Assembly (NCBI GenBank): GCA_012845835.1
Contig: JABAKD010000023.1
Span: 186,001-250,000 of the forward strand
From: Undaria pinnatifida
Lineage: Eukaryota; Sar; Phaeophyceae; Laminariales; Alariaceae
Reading direction: 5' to 3'
Length of the DNA stretch: 64,000 bases
Shown piece after piece: positions 41,490-52,899 of this stretch (positions are counted from its first letter, which is position 1; every line of letters starts with the position of its first letter). The notes below the pieces were generated by a model. It saw nothing but the letters and a program-made list of their open reading frames with translations. It did no database searches and was not told the origin of the DNA. The translations under genes and the position numbers were made by a program.

Positions 41490-43972
41490 TTTTTAACAAG
41501 TTGGAAGTAAGTTTGAGGCATGTTTGAAGCAAGCTTGAAGCAAGTTAAAGCAAGGTTTAGGCAAGTTTGAAGCAATTTTGAAGCAAGCTTGCTAGCGAGC
41601 TTGAAGCAAGCTTGACGCAAGTCATAAGCATTCCTCAACCAAGTTTGAATCAAGTTTAAGGCAAGCTTGAAGAAAGTTTGAAGCAAGCTTGAAGCAAGCT
41701 TGAAGCGAGTTGATAACAACTTTGAAGCAAGTTTGAAGCGAGATTGAAGCAAATTTGAAGCAAAATTGAAACAAGCTTAAAGAAATATTGAAGCAAGTTT
41801 GAAGAAATCTTGAAGCAAGTATGAAGCAAGCTTGAAGAAAGCTTCACGCAAGCTCGAAGCAAGTTTGAGGCGTGTTTAAAGCAAGTTTGACCCAAGCTTG
41901 AAGCAAGTTTTACGCAAGCTTGAAGCAAGCTAGAAGCAAGCTTGAGATAAGTTTATAGCAAGTTTGACACAAGTTTAAAGCAAGTTTAAAGCAAGTTTAA
42001 CCAAAGCTTGAAGCAACATTGAAGCAAGTTTGAAGCAACCTTAAAGAATGTTTTTTAGCAAGTTTGAAGCATCTTTAAAGCAAGTTTGAAGCAAGTTTGA
42101 AGCAAGTTTGACGCAATTTTGGAACAAGCTTGAAACAAGCTTAGGGCATATTTTTTTTTTCAAGCAAAATTAACGCAAACATTGAGCACGTTTTAAGCAG
42201 GTTCGAAGCAAGTTTGACGCAATTCTGAAGCAAGTTTGTAGCAAGCATGAAGCAAGGTTGAAGCATGTTTGAAGCAAGCGTGACGCAAGCTTGAAGTAAG
42301 TTTGAACCAAGTTTGTAGAAAGCTTGACGCACGTTTCAATCAAGTTTGAAGCAAGTTTGAACAAGTTAAAGCTAGCTGGAAGCAACCTCAAAGAACGTTT
42401 TTAAGCAAGTTTAAGGCAAATTTGACGCAATTTTAAAGCAGGTTTAAAGCAAGTTTGAAGCAAGTTTGACGCAATCTTGGAACAAGCTTGAAACAAGCTT
42501 AAGGTTTTTTTTTTTTTTCAAGCAAAAATAACACGAACATGGAGCAAGTTTGAAGCAAGTTTGAAGCAAGTTTGAACAAGTTAAAGCAAGCCGGAAGCAA
42601 CCTCAAAGAAAGTTTTAAGCAAGTTTGAGGCAAGTTTGACGCAATTTCAAAGCAGGTTTAAAGCAAGTTGGAAGCAAGTTTGACGCAATCGTATAACAAG
42701 CTTGAAACAAGCTTGAGTTTTTTTTTTTTTCGAGCAAAATTTACACGAACATGGAGCCAGTTTGAAGCAAGTTGGAAGCAAGTTTGAAGCAATTCTGAAG
42801 CAAGTTTGTAGCTAGAATGAAGCAAGGTTCAAGCATGTTTGAAGCAAGCTTGAGGCAAGATTGGAGCATGTGTGAAACAAGTTTGAAGCAAGTCTGAAGC
42901 AAGTTTGAACGAGTCTGAAGCAAGTTTGATTCAAGCTTTTGCAAACTTGAAGTTACCTTGAAAAAAAATTGAGACAAGTATCAAGCAACCTTGAAGCAAG
43001 TTGAAGAAAGCTCAAAGCAAACTTGAAGCAAGTTTGAAGCAAGCTTGAAGCAAGCTTGAAACAAGCTTGAAGCAATCTAGAAGCAAGTTTGAAGCAAGCT
43101 TGAAGCAAGCTTGAGTAAAAATTGAAGCAAGCTTGAAGCAAGCTTGAAGCGAGCTTGAAGCAAGCTTGAAGCAAGCTTGAAGCGAGCCTGAAGCAAGCTT
43201 GAAGCGAGCTTGAAGCAAGTTTGAAGCAAGTTTGAATCAAGCTTGAAACATGTTCGAAGCAAGTTGGAAGCAATCATGAAGCAAGCTTGAATCAAACCTA
43301 AAGCAAGTTCGAAGAAAGCTTGAAACAAGAGTGGAGCAAGTTTGAAGCAAATTTGAAGCAAGTGTGAAGCAAGCTTGAAGCAAGTTTGAAGAATGCTTGA
43401 AGGAAATTTGAAACAATCTTGAAGCGAGTATGAAGTATGCTTGACGCAAGCTTGAAGCAAGTTCGAAGAAAGCTTAAAGCAAACTTGAAGCAAGTTTGAA
43501 GCAAGATTGAAGCGAGCTTGAAGCAAGCTTGAAGCAAGCTTGAAGCAAGCTTGAAGCAAGCTTGCAGCAAGCTTGAAACATGTTCGAAGAAAGTTGGAAG
43601 CAATCTTGAAGCAAGCTTTTTTCAAAGTTAAAGCAAGTTTGAAGAAAGCTTGAATCAATATTGAAGCAAGCTTGAAGCAAGTTCGAAGAAAGCTTAAAGC
43701 AAACTTGAAGCAAGTTTGAAGCATGATTGAAGCGAGTTTGAAGCAAGCTTGAAGCAAGCTTGAAGCAAGCTTGAAGCAAGCTTGAAGCACGCTTAAAACA
43801 TGTTCGAAGGAAGTTGGAAGCAATCTTGAAGCAAGCTTGAAGCAAGTTTGAAAAAAATTGAAGCAAGTTTGAAGCAGGTTTAAAGCAAGCTTGAGGAAAG
43901 TTGGAAGCAAGTTTGAAACAAGCTTGAAGCAACTTTAAAGCCAGTTTGAAGCAAGCTTGAAGCAAAACGTGA
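41490..43972. repeat. 11-bp minisatellite, block 2
   Basis: About 220 imperfect copies of GAAGCAAGCTT. Higher-order repeats are visible. One unit of about 215-355 bp carries a T-run followed by CGAGCAAAATTTACACGAACATGG-like sequence (about 42149, 42506 and 42718). Another (GAAAGCTTAAAGCAAACTTGAAG) recurs near 43010, 43470 and 43690. The minus strand is open for up to 277 codons (43077-43910), wholly as a consequence of the stop-free repeat. It ends 260 bp before the resumption of the Ty3 RNase H. Confidence 0.95.
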
Positions 43973-44232
43973 TATATTCCGCGGTAGGGGTTCAGCAGAT
44001 TTTTAGGATTGTCAGAGCTTCTAAGATGGGGAGCTAGATCAATATCAACAATAACAATACCCGAAACATGACTGCGCGGGCATTCGTCCATGCAGCCCGA
44101 GTAAGCGTCTATGCTCTATTCCCAGAAAAAAATATACTCGAAACAGTATTAGACTAACCACTAGTTGCTCGCTTGAGTAGGTTAACCGGCGAGAAGGCCA
44201 AAAGGCCACAAACATCATATGGTCCAAAACGT
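43973..44232. other. Junction between minisatellite and Ty3 element
   Basis: These bases match neither the minisatellite nor the polyprotein. They include a copy of the dispersed phrase (CCCGAAACATGACT...GCAGCCCGA, 44065-44100) also present near 45716, 34640, 33655 (reverse) and 54611 (reverse). Possibly the end of a further mobile element. Confidence 0.4.
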
Positions 44233-45067
44233 GCATCTCCTGCCGTGGGATAGTTCCCGTCTTTTTCGCCAACTGGGCCATGATCGACTCGGAACCATAT
44301 TGGATTCCACTCGATTTAGAAGGGGGAAAAATTGTCTGAGCATTAAGCGCCTTCGCGCTACGTTGGGGACACCACGTTCCGTATTGTGTTCAGACCACAA
44401 ACCCCTTTCGAAATTCTCTGTTTACTCGCAGAACATGACCAACGCGTGCAGCGATAGTCGTAATTTCTCACTACGTATTGAAAGGGTGGCGGAAACGGTA
44501 TGCCGGTTGTCTCTCTAGCTTACCACAGCCCTCCACCGAGAGCGATCATACTGGTGGGAGCGATCAGACTCTATTGTCAGGCGAGGAACGTATTTTTGTC
44601 GTCCACTCCCGCATCCATTTTTTCTGTCGGACCTCGGCTATGTTTGTCGACCGGCTTGGGTGGGAAGCTCTGAAACACTACATCTAGCTTCGGTGGGCTC
44701 ACGAGTTCCCCTCAAAAGATTTTCGCGATTTTCGCAACCACGGGCCCGAATAAGGGTTGACGACCTGAACACTCCGTCTGGAGAATTCGTTGCCAGTGTC
44801 CTCTTTCACGTCACTCCGCGAAGGTACAACGCTTTTGACACTGCCTCCATATGGGCCGACGATCACTCCGTGGGGTCCGTGTTGGCAGTATCTTTTGCCC
44901 ATTCGCCAACCCAGAAAGGGACACCGACCTCAGTCAAATCACTGGTTGTGACTAAGGCTACGGAAGGAGGGGTACTCCATTTCACTGGCAGGTTTACCCG
45001 CTCTCACGAGCGACTCTATATCTCACGGAGAGAGCACTGTGGCCGATCTTGTCGCTGCAGCGTGTAG
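44233..45067 (+). pseudogene. Ty3/gypsy polyprotein, rest of RNase H and linker
   Basis: Reading frames shift several times but give the expected order. First comes IVPVFFANWAMIDSEPYWIP then LDLEGGKIV with the catalytic Glu (44319-44321). Then, in another frame, IKRLRATLGTPRSVLCSDHK has the next catalytic Asp (44393-44395). LSSLPQPSTESDHTG follows, the linker seen after RNase H in these elements, and then a stretch to 45067 containing LKRFSRFSQPRARIRVDDLN and TPSGEFVA. It is the direct continuation of the fragment ending at 37578. It is non-functional. Confidence 0.78.
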
Positions 45068-46559
45068 CAACCCATTTCATTGTGGATTCATATCGCAAAT
45101 TTATGAGTAACCCGAAAGCTAAAGACCGCCAAGGAACAGGGGGGCCACTCTCGCGAGTGGCCCCAAGCCTCCGAGCAAAAATAGACTGACCCGCCTACAT
45201 CGCCTTGGTGTTGTGCGAACACTTCCATCCGCTGTTGGTACCAATCCACCTGGGCGTAAAGCGGATTGCGCTCCTCAGACGATCTCTGATGTGTCTCATT
45301 ATGTCGAGCGTGTGGCTGGAGCCAACAGCTCGGTGGAGTCGGCAACTCAGCCTCGATCTTCTTCGTTATCTTAAACACCTCTAACGTGCCCTCCTTCATA
45401 GGACCTCAATTCGACCCGGACGCGTCGCTGTTGAGCCGGCGCAGCTGGTACGTTCCAGGATGACGTGGAATACCGATTAAACTACTCTTATCCTATTTCT
45501 TACGGTAGCTTCACCCTACCAGCCGCCGTGTGGAAACCGCACCCGTCTCGGAAAGTTTCGGCCCTTTGGTGTTTCGTGCGGAGGTTCCGTCGGCCCTGTC
45601 CCTTAAGTGTCGATCAAGCCCACCACCGACGCGGCACCTAGTGCTTCAAAGCCGTCTCGCGCTAGTGATGGAGCGGATTTTTTATATAACACGTCTGAGG
45701 ATCTCAAAGTCTAACCCGAAACATGACTTCGAAGACGCTTTGTTCGCGCAGCCCGACCAATAATTTCATGCGCTAGTTATGGGATATAAACGCCTGTGAA
45801 TTTACCATACTTACCCATAGTTACAGAGTTGAGGAGTCCAGCCGCATCATGGAGGTCAGAGGCTAACAAGCTAACAAGCTAACAAGGTCAGAAACATTAA
45901 TTAACCTAAAGAGTGCAACCCCTCTACCGATAGTACCGCACTTTAGAGGGATATACTGTACTACAGAGGGATGACTCTTCACCCTTACCAGGCGTCCTTC
46001 CGCCCGATTAAACGTCGAACCGCCGCACTACCGTCACGCCCCCTGAAGAAGTCGAGTTCTTCGATTATATTGAATATCACGCGCGCACCGGCTGGGCCTG
46101 TGAACACCGTGGCAAGCATGGTTGTGACGCCGCCGTCCGATATCTTCTGATTGGCATTCCTATCGGTCCGTGGAATGACTTCCTCCTCCATGTTCCGTCA
46201 TGTAAACGCCCCCCTTATGTCAGAAGAAGGCTTTTTCGCGGATAAAAGCCGCCTTTTCACGGAAGAAGATGAAGTTTCTATGATCGGGCTGAAAGTAACG
46301 CCCCCCCGCCCCGGTCTATTCACACAAGCTGGGAGGGCGGGCCGCCCGCCTCGTCCAAAACGAAGCCACTGGCATTGACGTCCCGCTGCTGACGCGACCG
46401 TCCATTTTGCAAGAATGTCACGCTCATGTCTCATGCCACGTCAGAGTCGCTCGCTCACGTTCTATGCTCGAACATTTTTACTGCTAGATCGGCGTGAATA
46501 TCGGCACTTGATGATGAATTCGTCGCTGCATGAAGTGGCAAGCCCACAAAAGCCCCTAG
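45068..46559. other. Interrupted region between Ty3 RNase H and integrase
   Basis: This contains a reverse-oriented short-element end (AAAGACCGCCAAGGAACAGG, then CACTCTCGCGAGTGGCCCC, 45120-45170) and the dispersed phrase CCCGAAACATGACTTCG (45716-45760). The 46150-46380 frame (SMFRHVNAPLMSEEGFFADK and onward) may be the degraded integrase N-terminal region, but no HHCC zinc site is readable. Confidence 0.4.
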
Positions 46560-47617
46560 TAGACGATGCGCCGGCCCATTTTGTCTCTTCTATCACCGCA
46601 CGGACGCGGTGTTGCGGTGAGTGTCGACTACTTGGGAACCCTCCCGACTACCCCCCGGGGGAACTCCTACATTCACCTATCCAGGGATCGGTTCTGCCGA
46701 CGCAAAGACATGTACGCCGTTTCTGCGGCGGAATTCACGCGGAAGTGACGGACAATATTCTGGCAAACCAGTAGGTCCCTCTATGGGGATACCCTGCGAG
46801 TCTCCTAACATCGATAACGGCCTCCAAATGTGCTCCAAGCTTGCACTCACAGCAGTGTACAAGCTTCAACGCATGCAAAAAATCGCGACAAGCGAGTACG
46901 GCCTCAGCGGCAACGGTGGTTTGGGGCGCTTTAAGCATGCCTTGGCCCCCATATGCTCGCGAGTGCCGCCAACGAACGACAGGGCCACCAGGACGTACAT
47001 CTATTCTACGTGGCGTTTGCTTACAACAAGTCTGCCAGCGCCACTACCGGGCTGGTCTCCCTACGAAGTGCACGTTAATCGCCACCACTGCATCCCCCTG
47101 AGTATCTTCCAGAGCCCCTACGCGCGCGGCTATCACAGCCTCGAACGTGACCGCCTCCAATTGGCTACCCTGCAGCTAGTCGTCAACAGCGTGCGTATGA
47201 TGTGGTAGGCGAACAACACGTTCTCGCCGTCACCCGCGTGGAGAGCCGTAAACAATTGCTGTCCGAAAACGCGAAACGAACACCTACGTTCACCGTCCGT
47301 AGGTTCGCGTGTGCCTACGTCTCCGCGTCGATCATCCGCCGGGGTGCCAAACCTGGCACCGAAGCTAGGGCTCTCAACGTGGAATTGGCCCTCGACTGGA
47401 CTGGCCCCTTCAAGGCCGTAGCTGCCGGCCCCGTGTCTCTTGAGTCAACACGAGATGGCAGTCCATTGGCCGCCAAGCTGCTATACTTAGACCTCCTTCA
47501 CGACATACCCGACCTGGATGCCGGCCTTCGAGTATCGACGGAACGCTGCATTCACCGATACCGGGCAGCTAGCAGGGGATCGAGGCTACGATCGGGGGAT
47601 CCCTTTGGAGGGCCTTA
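46560..47617 (+). pseudogene. Ty3/gypsy integrase with GPY/F-like end
   Basis: VDYLGTLPTTPRGNSYIHLS carries the first catalytic Asp (46626-46628). One frame over, NIDNGLQMCSKL holds the second (46813-46815). Thirty-six residues later the expected Glu in NGG-V-E-R is replaced by Gly (GGG at 46924-46926). The next frames contain a SVSAATGLAP-like segment, QLATLQLVVNSVRMMW, and, from 47202, a 138-codon stretch with ALDWTGPFKAVAAGP, a GPY/F module, then DGSPLAAKLLYLDL. At least three frameshifts and the lost Glu show that it is dead. Homology stops at about 47617 where a short dispersed element is inserted. Confidence 0.82.
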
Positions 47618-47858
47618 GTTTTCGGCGGCTCGGCGTTGCTCGCGCGACTGAGCTCTTTGATTTTTGTTCGCGGTCTTATGCTTTGCGCCACATATACTTT
47701 TCGGTATTTACCCGCATGGAACATCAACCTACGCCGCGCCAAACCACTCGCCTAAAAAAGACGTTTCGTCGGTGAGGTTCAGAATTTCTCGAGCGAGTGG
47801 TGAAAACACAGAAGTGACAACGGGGCACCCCCCCCCCCAACGTAGCCTTGATCAGGGC
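47618..47858 (+). mobile_element. Short dispersed element inserted in the Ty3 polyprotein, copy 4
   Basis: The left motif is GGCTCGGCGTTGCTCGCGCG with TTTGTTCGCGGTCTTATGCT. The right motif is GTGAGGTTCAGAATTTCTCGAGCGAGTGG, then a C-run and AACGTAGCCTTGATCAGGG. Polyprotein homology stops just before it (DRGYDRGIPLEGL-like) and resumes right after it (VVNSFATK), so the insertion is clean and younger than the retroelement. Confidence 0.7.
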
Positions 47859-48553
47859 TGGCGTCGTCAACAGCTTCGCCACTAAACTCCCTGCCTAACA
47901 CGCCACTGACGACGACGTCTCCATTCCCGTCGAGCGTTTTGAGTTTGAAAATATTCCAGCTATCGATCCGTGCACGGCGAGGGCGGAGCCATCTCTGTCC
48001 TCTGCGAAACACACTGTAAATGTCTTCTTCGGCCATAGTGAGATCGACAATCAAACTTACTTCACTCCCATTAGCATGTTCTTCTTTATTGGGGCGCACG
48101 CCCCTGAACCACCGGCAGACGAATCGGTTGTACTGCCCAATGCCCATCCGTGCCACACAACACGAGCTTGATCGCGGTGAGGGCGGTCGTTTCCTGTTCC
48201 CCGGCTACAGCTACGTCACATGCCAAACTTGGTCTAACCGCGTCATTGCCATCATCCTCCCCGTCGAAAGTTTCGTTATGTACAAGGCCAACGATTGTCT
48301 TGGTGGCTCGTAAAATCTTGCCTCTCGTAAGGTCTCCTTGACAACGTACGTGGCACGCTTGCTAGACGACCCCAGGCCTGCCACTCCCGTTCTATCTCCA
48401 ATCAGGTACACTACTGCTCTTGGTGCCAACAGTGGCTCATGGTATCTACAAGATGACCCGGGAAGCTCCCACATGTGCGCTAAAGTGTGCAACGTAGATG
48501 AGTCCCGCGGAGACGAAAAAGTTGGCTCTGGCGCTTTAATCTCGTCCTCGTAA
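47859..48553 (+). pseudogene. Ty3/gypsy polyprotein, C-terminal extension
   Basis: After the insertion the frame gives VVNSFATK and TDDDVSIPVERFEFENI. In further frames it gives NHRQTNRLYCPMPIRATQHE, GGRFLFPGYSYV and RLLDDPRP, then IRYTTALGANSGSWYL and CNVDESRGDE. The order matches the long C-terminal tail found after the integrase of related algal/oomycete Ty3 elements, where a chromodomain-like segment lies between the first and second of these blocks; here that segment is too decayed to call. No LTR was recognised downstream. Confidence 0.65.
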
Positions 48554-51330
48554 CTAGCTTCAAGGGTTTGGCGTTATTATATGTTACTGGCCGTGAATTA
48601 AAGACGAGTCATGCGAAGCCGACTTCGCCAGCCTCGACGTATCAGACTCGTTAGCTTTTCCGGGATCGGGTTTTGTGTTTGGTGGGGTGCTGGGCGTACC
48701 GTAGATTAGTCACGTGGAGCCGACTTTATCGTCACTAACGTTGTCGACTGGTTATTGTCATCGGGTTTGGCTTCAGCGCTCATATCACAGGTAGTAAAAA
48801 AGTATTGTTATAGATTTGGTGCCTTCCTCGGTGTCACGCTTGTTGTTTAGCTATAAATTGTGGATTTCAGCTGTGTGGCGTTCATATGTGTTGAATACAT
48901 GAAATAATCTCACCCTGTTGTCTCTTGGTCACGGGTTCCCTGAGTCCTCCAGCTTCAAAATAATTGTGGTTTCTCATCTTCCCCTTGTCGAGATTGGTAG
49001 AAGTGCTCGTAATGCCTTCGTGTTTCCCTTTGTACGAGACTTGTCGGCCCTCTACAATTGGCGCAAAGACTCGTATATATATTTTTTCTTATCACTGTTT
49101 CAGCCACTCTTCTCTGCCCTAAAAAGCCGAATAAACGCTGCGTGAGTCACTCTTACGACCGTAGGCTTTGCTCGTTGCTTGGTTCTCTCCGCGGCGTCGT
49201 TCTTGGGTTCACTCACCTCTTTAATCCATTGTTTATGCAGACCCGAGGTTATAGACTTCGTCCCTCTACGAACGTTTGCCGATTCAGCGCCTGCTAAACT
49301 AATCGTTGTCCTTGCACCTCGCCTTCCCGGGTGCTATTACCTCGACATCGTGACGATGTCTGCTTTAATTTCAACGAATTTGTATTGCTTTTTCCGCGCT
49401 CAGATTTAGGCGAACGTTTGCCTACGTCAGTTGCGTCGCCTTGATTGTGCGACTGCACATTTGGCGTTTTCCGCCTTGAAAATAAAAGCTTCTATCATCA
49501 CTACTTTTTGCTACATTGAGATGCGTCCCGTGATAACGTATTCCACTGGGTTCTCTTCCAATGCGCTGCCTCGAAGGGCGTCGCGTCATCGCCGTTGGTT
49601 GTTCTACCCCGAAGTGTTTTACGCCTTCGCCGTGGGTCGGGTAGCAGAATTTTGTGTAAGACGTATTTTAATACACTACAGATTTTCACTTGCAAACCTG
49701 TATTCCATTGCCCCTGCTTCAAATGCTTAGCTTAGCGCTTTCGCCATCTAGGGTGCCACGGTTCGAAGTGCTTCGCGCCTTCGCGGGCTGGGTGACCGGT
49801 ACAGAGTTAGAGTCACCCCCGCATAGCAGGAGTTGGTCCCTGGGTCCATATTGTCCAAGTTAACAACGTAAACTTATTAAGCATGTAACCAAGCTAGGCG
49901 CGTCTCCTTGGTTCAATCTAGAGCTTTTAAGCGTTGCACGGCTACAGGGGGTATTGTAATTCTTGAAACCACACAAAAAAACACCTATTATTGATGGGGG
50001 GGGGCGCTTACAGCACTGAGTTCTAGGCTGAACATACTTACATTCACTGGTTTACGCGACTGAACTATTAAAAGCGCGGATGCAATCCTACATGTCCACC
50101 CTGCAATCGTCCGAGGATTACCTGGGGCACTTCGACCGTTTCTCAGGGCCTCATTTTGAGTGATTTTCGTGCCACCAATCAATTGTCAGAAATAGGCGTT
50201 GTTGGTCGAAACTGGGGCCAAGAGTAGTGGTTCCTTGAGGAATTTTGAACCTGAGAATTACCGGGTCGTCCGAACTGGCAAATTGAACGGCGAACAGTCA
50301 AACTAAGACTCTGGAGAACCGGAACAATGTGTCAGAAAAATCTATGAATACGACGGAGCATCCCGCCGAGTAAATAGCGTATGATCGGCCAAAAACCCTC
50401 AGATCTGAGGGCCCAAAAAAATGTACCTTAACAGTTGGCCTAAGCCGCGCGTTACATAGAGTTAGGGCGGGGGCGGCTTTGGTCAGGGGAAGGACCGGCA
50501 TCGCCCCTCAATTCGTGTATAATATTCAGGATACAGTACCACTCACGACCAACATTGGTGCGATTTCCTTGGGTAAGGCCTAAAAAGCACGTTTACACAA
50601 ACACCAAGGATGATCCCCAGTACCAACCATTGACCGGCCCTTACGTAGTTGTACACAATATGGCCGACATTTTTCACCCAAGAAATCTAACCTAGGTTAA
50701 GAACATGGCGTAATCGAAATTCCAAGACCATACTGCACAAGACAAGCAAGTTGCCTACTTGATGACCGCAAACCAAAATATTTAAGAATGCTAAGAACAT
50801 AAACGTGTCGCATACATACGATATACCGCAGGATGTGTCGTGGGAAACAGTCACTCTCCATGCCTAGTTACTCGAAAGTTCCCCCAAGAGAGACAGGAGT
50901 GTGCAACGGTCGACCCCTCATAGACTCCTGGTTGTCACGAACGGATAATCTGAACATACTCCTCGATTATCCGCTACCGTCGATGCTTATTCGCCTCGGA
51001 TTGCGGCAGAAGCCAAGTGCGGTACGTAACACGCACGCACTAGCACGCACTGTCATACTCACCGTTGTGGTCAACTCGTCCAGGTGATGCGTGGTAAGCA
51101 CATTTCTCCGCCGGATACTCGTTTCAAACTGTCAACAGAGTAAATCGGCGGTGGTGACTGCCTTCTACGAGGAGCAAGGCGCCGTGCCCTCGAGGGCGGT
51201 GAAACCCATACACGGAGCGCCTCACACACGTACGAAGTCGCCGTGACGTACCGTCGCAACCCATACACGAACGCCTCACGTACATACGAACTTTGGGTGA
51301 CCTATCATCGTGTCCAACGCGTTATCGTGA
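48554..51330. other. Unassigned DNA
   Basis: No gene was recognised. A weak tandem pair (GTCATGCGAAGCCGACTT / GTCACGTGGAGCCGACTT, 48608 and 48710) and a repeated phrase (GAAGTG-TT-CGCCTTCGC, 49612 and 49766) may be remnants of the retroelement LTR or other repeats. The C-run/G-run at 49996-50004 is a simple repeat. Confidence 0.4.
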
Positions 51331-51960
51331 GATCCTCCGCGGGTATTTCACGCCCTGATGCATGTCGGGTTCCGAATTACAAGTCACCATGCACTAGCCT
51401 GCCCACTACCAGGTATATAACAGCTAAATACGTACACCTCGTACTGGACTCTTGGTCGTCACACCTGATCAAATTTTCAAAAATGTTGACTGACACGAAA
51501 CTACGAACAAAATTGGGAGCTGTGAATGGCACTCTCACGATATAACTCAAGTGCAGACCACGTGCTGGGTACAAGCCCTAAACACCTGTTGGATCGTTTA
51601 CGCCTGCTTTTCCATTCACCTCGGAGCACAGAATACTGGGACGTTAGCCGGACACCCTCCGCGGGTATTTTACGCACTGGTGCATTTTGGGCTCCGAATT
51701 TCAAATTGTCATGTCTTAACCTGCCGCCTATATAACAGCCAAAAACGTACACCTCGTACCGGACTCTTCATCGTCACACCTGAGCAATTTTTTGAAAATT
51801 GTTGACTGACACGAAACGACTAACAGGGTCTGCATCTGCGAACGACACTCTCACGATAGAACTGACATGCGGACCACGTGCTGGGCATAAGCCCTAAACA
51901 CCTATTGGTTCGTCTATACCTGCTGTTCGATATAGCTCGAAGACCACAGCATTCTGCGAC
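51331..51960. repeat. Tandem duplication of a 322-bp unit
   Basis: Copy 1 (51331-51652) and copy 2 (51653-51960) share CTCCGCGGGTATTT, TATATAACAGC, ACGTACACCTCGTAC, TTGACTGACACGAAAC, ACCACGTGCTGGG and AAGCCCTAAACACCT in the same order, with roughly 80% identity. It has no coding function. Confidence 0.88.
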
Positions 51961-52395
51961 GCATTACAACATTTACCTCGACACGTGTTGTACGGTACCC
52001 CTACACCAACGCGTGGGATCCAAGTATCCCCGACCCTTAAGGCGGGAAGCCTGTACGTCACTTGTGTGAGCGTCAATAATATTTTTTATTTCAGCTGGAC
52101 ATTAACGCTACCCTGGCACTGTTCACAAATTTGGCAAGCTACAACATTACATTTTAAACGCCTCTGAGGACCACTCCAGACCAAGGTTGCGTTGGGGGGG
52201 GGGAACGTTAATACATGGAAAGCGTCCTTGCTTCACTTCCGTGTTCGAGCCACTCGCACGGGGGACTCTGTATCGCACCGACAGAAATTCTTCAGTCGAT
52301 TTGTAAGGTAACAATTTCATTGCACATTCCCATCACAACCTTTAAACGACTCGAAAGGGTACGGCAGCAGACGAACAAGGGGGTGGCCTTGTCTA

Positions 52396-52656
52396 ATGAC
52401 CCCGGGCCATTGCGAACAAAGGATCCAGATACGATACCCCCATAGAGTAGCCCGGATCTCCGGTGGTGGTTGCCGTCTTACATCGCTACGTGACCCCCAC
52501 AATCCTCGTCAAAACAACGCCATTTTCACCACATTGAATACCACCGATAGAATGTTCGGAGCTTGCGTCCGCGAGCGGCATGACGGAGCATGGACCATAC
52601 CAGAAATGTTTCTACGACCTGAGAACGTTTGGTTAACTACCTCTCTCCAGGCGTGA
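52396..52656 (+). CDS. Hypothetical ORF, 86 residues
   Basis: The last 50 residues (RDPHNPRQNNAIFTTLN, then DGAWTIPEMFLRPENVWL) look like ordinary protein, while the first 25 do not, so this may be the end of an exon. The DNA downstream (52660-53520) has further protein-like pieces in other frames, such as LSVPKVEVATINGVWTDMFG near 52679, but no clear splice pattern. The family is not recognised. Confidence 0.2.
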   Translation: MTPGHCEQRIQIRYPHRVARISGGGCRLTSLRDPHNPRQNNAIFTTLNTTDRMFGACVRERHDGAWTIPEMFLRPENVWLTTSLQA

Positions 52657-52840
52657 TGTGGAGGGCAACGGTATGCAATTGAGTGTACCGAAGGTCGAGG
52701 TCGCTACGATCAACGGGGTTTGGACAGATATGTTCGGCTGTTTATTCCAACCAGCCGCTTCCACGCCCCCCTCGGTGCAGTCATGACCCGCACTGTCCTC
52801 GCCGACATTCTGGCGACTGTAGTTGTCATCACCAATAATC

Positions 52841-52899
52841 GCCATCATGATCATCATCACCATCGTCATCGCCATCATGGCCATCGTCACCATCGTCGC
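52841..52899. repeat. (CAT)n-like microsatellite
   Basis: Imperfect CATCAT/CATCGTCAC triplets. A related GAT-rich stretch lies at 54659-54712. Confidence 0.85.

Noticed and set aside
43077-43910. 277-codon minus-strand frame with a repeated Leu/Ala/Cys/Phe/Lys peptide
   Set aside because: It is an automatic product of an 11-bp repeat whose minus strand has no stop codons. The same peptide appears in all frames, so length is no evidence of coding. The same holds for 43474-44091, 42953-43273 and 37362-37871.
37579-43972. Possible CRISPR-like array because of short regular repeats
   Set aside because: The repeats are contiguous 11-mers without unique spacers and the context is eukaryotic.
47612-47849. 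GCCTT at both sides of the inserted short element as a target duplication
   Set aside because: The right-hand GCCTT belongs to a phrase (TAGCC-TGGTC) that other copies of the element also carry, so it is part of the element and not a duplicated target.
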